Source: Flavobacteriaceae bacterium
Lineage (GTDB): Bacteria > Bacteroidota > Bacteroidia > Flavobacteriales > Flavobacteriaceae
Reading direction: 5' to 3'
Length of the DNA: 5,530 bases
Assembly (NCBI GenBank): GCA_015493405.1
Contig: WGDF01000332.1
Span: 1-5,530 of the forward strand
Part shown: one piece after another, positions 1-5,530 of the stretch
Position numbering within the stretch: the first letter of the stretch is position 1
How the letters are laid out: each line of letters starts with the position of its first letter
The notes under the pieces: model-generated
The model's input: the letters and a program-made list of their open reading frames with translations, nothing else
Databases searched by the model: none
What the model was told of the DNA's origin: nothing
Position numbers and translations under genes: made by a program

Positions 1-44
1 GACTTTTATGAACGCTAAAATTACTATATTTTTTTGGGAGCTAC

Positions 45-1301
45 CTATCTTTTATTTAAAATTTCTGATAGAGGCACACGTTTACCGTTAACAAAGGCTA
101 CAATAAAAGCATTGTTAAAAGATTTATAACGCGCTTCACCTTTGACATTTAAAATTTTATCAAAATCGGAAGTGTGACCGGCAAAATATTTGTACAGATT
201 GCCTTCTTTACGCATAGACAAATCTTTTAAGCCCCGAAAATTCTCCGGCAGAAGCGGAATTTTTCTTTGAACTGCTAATAATTGGACTTTATAAATCACA
301 TTTTTATAAACAACAGCCTTTTGTACGGGTCGTTTGGTTTGAAGCGTTTTTTTGGTCTTTTCTTTTTTAGGCGTAATTGTTCGCGTTTGCTTTATCACTT
401 TTTTTGTAATATTTTGACTTACAGTGGTTGCTTTTATAGTTTTCTTTGAAACTGTCTTTTGTCCTTGAGACTTTAAACCCGAAGTGTTATAATTGATATA
501 ATTTTTATACTGGACAATGGCATTGGCAATAGCTGTCGCAATTTGATTTTGTCCGGCTTTTGTATTTAAAAATTTTTCCTCTTTCGGATTGGTCAAAAAA
601 CCGATTTCGGTCAGCACACTCGGCATATAAGTCAATCTTAAAACAGCAAAACCGGCTTGTTGCACACTGCGGTCTTTACTATGTTTTATACGTTTTTTAT
701 ATTGTTTTTGAATCAAAGAAGCCAACATAATACTTTGATCTAAAAATTCTTCTTGCATCAGCGTCAGACCAATAAATGTTTCCGGATGTGTGGGATCGAA
801 ACCTTCGTAATGCAACTTATTATCAGATTCTAATTTGATTACGGCGTTTTCACGCTTGGCTACTTCCAAATTGTCTTTGTTGCGATGCACCCCGAGAACA
901 AAAGTTTCCGACCCATCTGCTCTACTGTTTTTATTAGCATTACAATGAATAGATATAAACAAATCCGCCTTGTTCTTATTGGCTATTTCGGCCCGTTGAT
1001 AAAGCTCTAAAAACACATCGGTTTTACGGGTTAAAATCGGCTTGATATCCTTAATTTGTTTAAGCTTTGAAGCAACTAATTTAGCAACCGCTAATGCAAT
1101 ATCTTTCTCTTTTTTCTTCATCCGGCCGGTGCCTTGGGTGCCAGTATCATGTCCACCGTGCCCTGCATCAATGACAACTTTAAATTTTTTTTGCTGCGAT
1201 TGTGCCGTATAAATCGGATTTAGCACAATTATTGCTACAAAAAGAATTAAAGCCAAATTTTTTATCCTGTTTAACATAGATTTTGATGCTTTTTTAATCA
1301 T
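45..1301 (-). CDS. N-acetylmuramoyl-L-alanine amidase (Amidase_3) with C-terminal SPOR-like domain, exported
   Basis: Zinc-dependent amidase that cuts the bond between N-acetylmuramic acid and L-alanine in peptidoglycan; enzymes of this family act in the periplasm during cell separation and wall turnover. The 418-residue protein begins with a basic stretch and a hydrophobic segment (about 15-31), then a likely signal-peptidase site near residues 33-35. The catalytic domain spans about 40-268. Its expected ligands are all visible: H48 in IDAGHGG, E65 in KEKDIAL, H119 in SIHCNA, and the catalytic glutamate E232 in TEIGFLTN. A Lys/Thr/Gln-rich linker (about 273-334) leads to residues 335-418, which resemble a SPOR domain: YKVQLLA at the start, then KYFAG and AFIVAFV. 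SPOR domains bind glycan strands stripped of stem peptides, so septal targeting is inferred. The start at M1 fits the signal peptide; M9 is an alternative. No Shine-Dalgarno site is seen. It is divergent from lptD. Family call very likely; the SPOR call is from pattern only. Confidence 0.95.
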   Translation of the reverse strand: MIKKASKSMLNRIKNLALILFVAIIVLNPIYTAQSQQKKFKVVIDAGHGGHDTGTQGTGRMKKKEKDIALAVAKLVASKLKQIKDIKPILTRKTDVFLELYQRAEIANKNKADLFISIHCNANKNSRADGSETFVLGVHRNKDNLEVAKRENAVIKLESDNKLHYEGFDPTHPETFIGLTLMQEEFLDQSIMLASLIQKQYKKRIKHSKDRSVQQAGFAVLRLTYMPSVLTEIGFLTNPKEEKFLNTKAGQNQIATAIANAIVQYKNYINYNTSGLKSQGQKTVSKKTIKATTVSQNITKKVIKQTRTITPKKEKTKKTLQTKRPVQKAVVYKNVIYKVQLLAVQRKIPLLPENFRGLKDLSMRKEGNLYKYFAGHTSDFDKILNVKGEARYKSFNNAFIVAFVNGKRVPLSEILNKR

Positions 1302-1318
1302 ATATGAATCAAAAGAAT

Positions 1319-1326
1319 TATTTTTG
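1319..1326 (+). promoter_or_regulatory. lptD: Candidate Bacteroidota -7 element (TAnnTTTG) for lptD
   Basis: TATTTTTG fits the -7 consensus TAnnTTTG known from Bacteroidota exactly. Transcription would begin near 1331-1335, giving a leader of roughly 15-20 bases before the ATG at 1350. The -33 partner is poor: a T-run at 1291-1295 lies at about the right distance, inside the start of the amidase gene, but there is no TTG at the usual spacing. In AT-rich DNA such a match can arise by chance. Confidence 0.4.
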
Positions 1327-1337
1327 CTCGGAGCAAA
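1323..1337. promoter_or_regulatory. Perfect 7+1+7 palindrome in the divergent amidase/lptD gap
   Basis: TTTGCTC-G-GAGCAAA is a perfect inverted repeat around base 1330 in the 48-bp gap between the two start codons. It could be a binding site for a dimeric regulator acting on both genes. It could also form a short hairpin in a leader transcript, with a six-pair stem and a three-base loop (CGG). It overlaps the candidate promoter elements on both strands. The symmetry is seen directly; the function is inferred. Confidence 0.45.
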
Positions 1338-1349
1338 TTTCTCATCAAT

Positions 1350-3956
1350 ATGACAGATTACAAAAATAACATAAGCAAATTGTTTACCAAAACTTCTTTG
1401 GTGTTATTTTTTTTGTGGTCTTTTTTTACTGCGCCCCACCTATTTGCACAACTGGATTCTAAATTAAAAAAAAATAATGAATTAAAAAAAAATAAAATTA
1501 CGTTTCCGGTAAAGATAGCTAAAGATAGTTTAAAAACTCGAAAAGACAGCCTTTTAACTTCAAAAGATACTTTGCAAACGAGCACTTTGGCTCATCAATT
1601 ATACCATTATGCCGAAGATTATATGGAAGTCAATGAAAAAAAGAAGTTTATCAAACTATACAATCAAGCACACATCAAATATCAAGACATCGATTTAAAA
1701 GCCGGTGTTATTTGTGTCGATTATGCTAAAAAAGAAGTTTATGCCGGCCGGATTCCCGATTCACTAGGCCATCTGAGCCAACGACCCGTTTTCAAACAAG
1801 GCAGTACTGAAACTGAAAATGACAGCATCCGCTTTAATTTTAAAACCAAAAAAGCTTTGGTTTGGAATACTTATACTAAAGAAGGGGAATTTAGTATGAA
1901 CAGCGCCGTTTTAAAAAAATATAATGACAGCGTTATCTTTGTCAAAAATATCAAATTTACGACTTCAACCGATAAGGCACATCCTGAATATTATTTTTTG
2001 GCCAATAAAGCTAAAATTGTGCCCGGTAAAAAAATTGTGATTGGCACCACCCAAATGTGGATTGAAGATGTGGCGACCCCTCTGGTCATTCCCTTTGGTT
2101 TTTTTCCCTTGACGGAGACCCGCACTTCCGGCTTTCTTATGCCGACCTTTGCAGATACCCAATATGGCTATGCCATTACCAATGGCGGATTTTATTGGGC
2201 TATGAGTCCTTATATGGATTTAGAAGCTACTTTTGACATTTACACCAATGGTTCTTATGGTTTTTATACCAAATCCAGATATGTTAAGCGCTACCGCTAT
2301 TCGGGAGATTTCAATTTTAAATACCTAAACCAAATTACTGCCGAATTACCTGAGTTTGTTCAAAATACACAATGGCGTATCAATTGGCATCACAGTCGAG
2401 ACGGCAAGAGCAATCCTTTGAGCAATTTTTCGGCGAATGTTAATTTCGGGAGTAGTAAATATTACCGCGATTCTTATAATTACACCGATATTCTCAATAC
2501 CAATAATCGCTTGAGTAATGAATTTGGATCTTCTATTTCATATCAGAAACGCTTTGCTTCATTGCCTATAAATTATTCCATTAATTTGAATCACAATCAG
2601 AATGTCAATACCGAAAAAATCAATTTGACTATTCCGCAATTCAATCTTAATGTCAGCCGCATTTATCCCTTTGCTAAGAAAGGTATGAAAAATAATGCCT
2701 TTCAACGTATTAATTTTACCTACCGTTTTGATGCCAAACAAACCATCTCCACAACAGACAGTTTATTTTTTAAACAAGGTATGTGGGATGGGGCTAAAAT
2801 AGGGGCTAAACATTCTTTGCCTATCAGCACCAACATGAAATTATTCAAATATTTTAATTTGCAACCGCAACTACAATACACCGAAGTTTGGGTATTGCAA
2901 AGCATCCAAAAGTCTTGGGATCCCACTGCTAATCAAGGTGCCGGCGGTGAAAAAATAACCGAGCAAAAAGGCTTTAAATCTTTTCGTGATTTTTCGGCTT
3001 CGACCAATTTGTCCACGACGTTTTACGGCACTTATTTATTTGGCAAAAAACATCTTATTCAAGGTTTGCGTCATACCGTTAATATCGGTATTAATGCGGC
3101 TTATACACCTATTTTCGATCAATTTATCAGGCATTATTATAATCCGGTCAAAAATGAATCGATAGCCTATACTATTTTCGATCAAGGGATGTATGGATCG
3201 CCCAACCAACTGGAATCCAAATCTTTATTATTAAGCATGTCCAACGATTTCGAGTTAAAAGTAAAAACCAAAGATGGTAAATCAAAAAAAATAAGATTTC
3301 TGACGGCAACGACCGGATACAATTTCTTATTGGATTCTATGAATATAAGCAAAGTGAATTTACGTTCTTCGGCTACTGTAACGCAAGGTTTAACCGTAAG
3401 TATGGGCGCCATTTATGATTTCTATGCACTGGATCAAAATGGCACAAATATCAATAAATTCGCTTGGAATAAAGGTCAAGGCATTGGTCGTATTCAAAAT
3501 TTCAATTTGTCAACCGGTTATAGTTTTAACAATACCACTTTTGCCAAAAAAACCAACCGGTCCAAATCAAAAAATAAAAAGAAGCAAAATACTTTGTATC
3601 AAAATGATATCACATGGTCATTGAGAATGAATTACAATTTTAATTATCAAAACAAACAATACCATCCCAATGATTTACTTTTTAAACCGATTGGGACACA
3701 TTCCGTTAGTTTTAACGGTAAAATCAGTTTTTCTCCGGCTTGGCAGATTTCTTATCGCAGCGGTTACGACTTGGTTCATAAAGGGTTTACCTACACCCAA
3801 TTTACATTTTATCGCGATTTGAAGAGTTGGAAAATGTCCTTGACTTGGAATCCCCTCAAACCGACCTCCTGGTATTTCAATATTGGTATTAAGTCTTCTG
3901 TTTTGCAAGGCTTAAAATATGATAAAAGGAAAGAGCCTTTTAAAAAATTCTTTTAA
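1350..3956 (+). CDS. lptD: LPS-assembly outer-membrane protein LptD (Bacteroidota type)
   Basis: Outer-membrane beta-barrel that, with the lipoprotein LptE in known systems, receives lipopolysaccharide from the periplasmic Lpt bridge and places it in the outer leaflet. Of 868 residues, 1-33 form a signal peptide (hydrophobic core 16-28, probable cut after LFA-33). A Lys/Asn-rich segment with three KDSL-type heptads (57-77) follows. Residues from about 86 to 240 look like the OstA/LptA-type periplasmic domain (AEDYMEVN, KAGVICVDY, ANKAKIVPG). The entry to the barrel is the best signature: IPFGFFPL (247-254) followed by TRTSGFLMP (257-265), matching the conserved 'RRSGFLIP' block of LptD. The rest is alternating aromatic/polar beta-strand sequence ending in Phe-868, as barrel proteins usually do. 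A very basic loop lies at 733-745. Only one cysteine (in GVICVDY) is present. The start is fixed: an in-frame stop at 1305-1307 lies upstream with no other ATG between. LptE is not in the window. Confidence 0.93.
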   Translation: MTDYKNNISKLFTKTSLVLFFLWSFFTAPHLFAQLDSKLKKNNELKKNKITFPVKIAKDSLKTRKDSLLTSKDTLQTSTLAHQLYHYAEDYMEVNEKKKFIKLYNQAHIKYQDIDLKAGVICVDYAKKEVYAGRIPDSLGHLSQRPVFKQGSTETENDSIRFNFKTKKALVWNTYTKEGEFSMNSAVLKKYNDSVIFVKNIKFTTSTDKAHPEYYFLANKAKIVPGKKIVIGTTQMWIEDVATPLVIPFGFFPLTETRTSGFLMPTFADTQYGYAITNGGFYWAMSPYMDLEATFDIYTNGSYGFYTKSRYVKRYRYSGDFNFKYLNQITAELPEFVQNTQWRINWHHSRDGKSNPLSNFSANVNFGSSKYYRDSYNYTDILNTNNRLSNEFGSSISYQKRFASLPINYSINLNHNQNVNTEKINLTIPQFNLNVSRIYPFAKKGMKNNAFQRINFTYRFDAKQTISTTDSLFFKQGMWDGAKIGAKHSLPISTNMKLFKYFNLQPQLQYTEVWVLQSIQKSWDPTANQGAGGEKITEQKGFKSFRDFSASTNLSTTFYGTYLFGKKHLIQGLRHTVNIGINAAYTPIFDQFIRHYYNPVKNESIAYTIFDQGMYGSPNQLESKSLLLSMSNDFELKVKTKDGKSKKIRFLTATTGYNFLLDSMNISKVNLRSSATVTQGLTVSMGAIYDFYALDQNGTNINKFAWNKGQGIGRIQNFNLSTGYSFNNTTFAKKTNRSKSKNKKKQNTLYQNDITWSLRMNYNFNYQNKQYHPNDLLFKPIGTHSVSFNGKISFSPAWQISYRSGYDLVHKGFTYTQFTFYRDLKSWKMSLTWNPLKPTSWYFNIGIKSSVLQGLKYDKRKEPFKKFF
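1462..1495 (+). repeat. Paired A9 tracts (two 16-bp copies, 18 bp apart) in the 5' part of lptD
   Basis: A 16-base unit, AATT followed by eight more A and then TAA, occurs at 1462-1477 and 1480-1495. Each copy holds a run of nine A (1466-1474 and 1484-1492). They encode the similar peptides KLKKNN and ELKKNK just behind the signal peptide cleavage site. Both runs sit in the same reading phase, so a one-base gain in either creates an immediate TAA. Confidence 0.8.
1518..1580 (+). repeat. Three 21-bp degenerate repeats encoding KDSL-type heptads in LptD
   Basis: Residues 57-77 of LptD read AKDSLKT, RKDSLLT and SKDTLQT, each encoded by 21 bases (1518-1538, 1539-1559, 1560-1580). The DNA copies have diverged at third positions, so the repeat is better kept in the protein than in the DNA. 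It lies in the linker between signal peptide and the OstA-like domain and may be a flexible or helical spacer. Confidence 0.65.
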
Positions 3957-3961
3957 ATTTG
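3954..3961 (+). promoter_or_regulatory. Candidate -7 element over the lptD stop codon, for the metalloprotease gene
   Basis: TAAATTTG matches TAnnTTTG exactly, and its first three bases are the lptD stop codon. Transcription would begin near 3967-3970, about 32-35 bases before the ATG at 4002. No TTG is present at the expected upstream distance, so support is limited. No hairpin terminator is visible in the 45-bp gap, so read-through from lptD is equally possible. Confidence 0.3.
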
Positions 3962-4001
3962 AATGCTAATTATTATTGCTATTCTAAAAAAATAACACCA
4001 T

Positions 4002-5530
4002 ATGAAAAATCAATTCTTACTTTTAAGCCTTTTAGTCAGTTTCTCACTCTTTGCCCAAAAAAATTATTGGCATCCTACCAGCATTCATTCAAAAAAAATG
4101 ATTCCGACTCAAAGAATGCCTGCTATCTATAAAAGCTATAAAATTGATTTATCCCCCCTAAAAAAACAATTACTTTCGGCACCGGATATGATGAGCCATA
4201 AAACTTCTGATATCCTCGTAAATATTCCCGATGAAAAAGGTGTTTTTCATACCTTTTTCATCTATAAATCTCCTACGCTACCCAAGGAATTGAAATCGGA
4301 AACACACATTCAAACCTATAGAGGTTATGATGAAAAAGGGAATATTGCCAGCATTGTCAGCAGTCCATTGGGGCTTCATATCGGTATTTTACGCACCGGC
4401 AGGAGTGATTTGGTGATAGAACCGGTAACGGCAGATTTGCAATATGAAATCGTTTTTTCTAAAGATCAACTCCCCCCCATCCACTTTGAATGTTTGACTC
4501 AAAGCCTCGCGCCCGACCCTAAAATTACATCAAGCCAACACTCTAAAATCAGTGATGAAATCCTTAGAGCTTACCGCTTTGCCATCGGAACTACCGGAGA
4601 ATATGCGCAATATCACATCAACCGTGCCATAAATAACGGCACCTTGGACCAAAATGCCAGTGATGCCCAAAAAAAAGATGTTGTTTTAGCAGCAGTTGCT
4701 GTTACGGTAGATCGCGTTAATTCTGTTTATGAAAGAGATTTCGGAGTTACTTTAGAGTTGGTTCCAAATGAACGAAATGTCATCTTCTTAGATCCTAATA
4801 ATGATCCTTACAACAATGATGATCTCTCTGCTATGCTTCATAACAATACTAATGTCCTGAATAACAATATTGGCGCTTCCAATTATGATGGCGGACATTT
4901 ATTTACCACTTATGCCGGTGGTGGCGTTTCCTATTTGGGCATTATTTGTGGCAACAACAAAGGCGCTTCGGTTACAGGCTCTACCAATCCGGTAGGTGAT
5001 GCCTATGATATAGATTATGTAGCCCATGAAATAGGTCATGCTTTCGGCTGTAATCATACCTTTGCCAACTCTTGCAGCGACAACCGGAATCTCCCCACTG
5101 CTATGGAGCCTGGCAGTGGTACCACGATTATGGCTTATGCCGGCGTTTGTTCGCCCAATGTGCAAATCCATAGCAATGATTATTTTCATGTTATGAGCAT
5201 AGCCGAAGCCGGAAATTTTGTTAGAACGACTGCCACTTGTTCGGCAAATAACAATATCGGCAATCATAAACCGGTCATCACGCCGGTGGATTACGGCAAT
5301 GTATATATTCCTAAATCAACCCCATTTATGTTGCAAACAGAAGCAACCGATCCGGATGCAGGTGACGCCCTGACCTATTGTTGGGAACAAATAGACGCTG
5401 TAACAGATAGCAATATTACATCTTGGGTACCTCATTCAGACTATACCAATGGCCCGCTTTTTAGATCTTATGCCCCAAGTTTTAATAAGGTTCGTTATTT
5501 TCCGACGATGACGAATATTTTGAATAATAC
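4002..5530 (+). CDS. Secreted reprolysin-like zinc metalloprotease (M12B-like), 3' end beyond window
   Basis: The open frame runs off the right end after 509 complete codons. It starts MKNQFLLLSLL and has a clear signal peptide with a likely cut after LFA-18. Residues 19 to about 184 look like a propeptide. The peptidase domain begins near D185 (EILRAYRFAIGTTGEYAQYH, a typical opening of reprolysin-like enzymes of Bacteroidota). Its zinc site is complete: HEIGHAFGCNH at 342-352, with H342, H346 and H352 as ligands and E343 as catalytic base, followed by a Met-turn IMAY at M377. Several cysteines around the site (C350, SCSDN, GVCSP, ATCSA) may form disulfides. From about N421 the sequence changes to an Ig/cadherin-like module with DPDAGD at 450-455, a possible calcium-binding turn. 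Family members usually continue into adhesion modules and a type IX secretion C-terminal signal; that part cannot be seen. An in-frame stop at 3993-3995 confirms the start. The substrate is unknown. Confidence 0.92.
   Translation, partial: MKNQFLLLSLLVSFSLFAQKNYWHPTSIHSKKMIPTQRMPAIYKSYKIDLSPLKKQLLSAPDMMSHKTSDILVNIPDEKGVFHTFFIYKSPTLPKELKSETHIQTYRGYDEKGNIASIVSSPLGLHIGILRTGRSDLVIEPVTADLQYEIVFSKDQLPPIHFECLTQSLAPDPKITSSQHSKISDEILRAYRFAIGTTGEYAQYHINRAINNGTLDQNASDAQKKDVVLAAVAVTVDRVNSVYERDFGVTLELVPNERNVIFLDPNNDPYNNDDLSAMLHNNTNVLNNNIGASNYDGGHLFTTYAGGGVSYLGIICGNNKGASVTGSTNPVGDAYDIDYVAHEIGHAFGCNHTFANSCSDNRNLPTAMEPGSGTTIMAYAGVCSPNVQIHSNDYFHVMSIAEAGNFVRTTATCSANNNIGNHKPVITPVDYGNVYIPKSTPFMLQTEATDPDAGDALTYCWEQIDAVTDSNITSWVPHSDYTNGPLFRSYAPSFNKVRYFPTMTNILNN

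Larger units (their letters stand above)
1310..1337 (-). promoter_or_regulatory. Candidate promoter for the amidase gene
   Basis: Read on the minus strand, TTTG (1337-1334) is followed after 16 bases by TTCTTTTG (1317-1310), one mismatch from TAnnTTTG. The spacer is slightly shorter than the usual 17-23. The predicted transcript would start very close to the ATG at 1301, so the leader would be only a few bases or absent. This is a weak call, offered because the gap leaves room for little else unless the promoter lies inside lptD. Confidence 0.22.

Noticed and set aside
1..44. Possible terminator or neighbouring gene end downstream of the amidase
   Set aside because: No inverted repeat with a T-run in the amidase direction is convincing; the CCTATC/GATAGAGG pairing around 44-75 is imperfect, widely spaced and mostly inside the coding region. 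No coding frame can be supported.
1323..1337. Palindrome as a rho-independent terminator
   Set aside because: It lies between two divergent starts, where no transcript of either gene would need to end, and has a short AT-ended stem with no long T-run after it.
1358..1585. Minus-strand open frame of 75 codons opposite the lptD 5' end
   Set aside because: Its many Phe/Leu residues are the complement of Lys-rich lptD codons and A-tracts; it is a shadow frame.
3109..3185. 14-bp direct repeat CTATTTTCGATCAA at 3109-3122 and 3172-3185
   Set aside because: Both copies encode the same short IFDQ motif inside the LptD barrel; there is no sign of a mobile element or recombination site, so it is best explained by protein sequence and chance.
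3415..3624. Plus-strand open frame of 69 codons in another phase inside lptD
   Set aside because: It overlaps the barrel-coding region fully and has no recognisable protein features.
4899..5267. Minus-strand open frame of 122 codons within the protease gene
   Set aside because: It lies wholly opposite the zinc-site region of the metalloprotease, whose motifs are clear; its translation resembles no known family and no separate promoter is seen.

Overview
This window is AT-rich DNA that most likely comes from a member of the Bacteroidota, probably of the Flavobacteriia type. The evidence is the signal peptides ending in the 'FA-Q' pattern, the absence of Shine-Dalgarno sites in front of the genes, TAnnTTTG-like promoter elements, and a Bacteroidota-style LptD. 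The species cannot be named from the sequence alone.

There are three protein genes and almost no spare DNA. On the minus strand, 45-1301 encodes an exported N-acetylmuramoyl-L-alanine amidase (Amidase_3 fold) with a lysine-rich linker and a SPOR-like C-terminal domain. A 48-bp gap separates it from a divergent plus-strand gene, 1350-3956, for the LPS-transport outer-membrane protein LptD. After a 45-bp gap, a plus-strand gene starts at 4002 and runs off the right end. It encodes a secreted reprolysin-like zinc metalloprotease, of which 509 complete codons are visible. The first 44 bases hold no gene that can be supported.

All three products work in the cell envelope or outside the cell: the amidase cuts peptidoglycan, LptD inserts lipopolysaccharide into the outer leaflet, and the metalloprotease is exported. 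The amidase and lptD start back to back, and their common gap contains a perfect 7+1+7 palindrome that overlaps promoter-like elements for both genes. This is the most distinctive regulatory structure in the window. The metalloprotease could be read through from lptD or could have its own promoter over the lptD stop codon.

No RNA gene, CRISPR array, insertion sequence or convincing terminator was seen, and no unknown multi-gene system. The points worth a second look are the shared palindrome, an LptD with a single cysteine, paired A9 tracts near the start of lptD that would stop translation if they slipped, and the link between lptD and a secreted protease gene.
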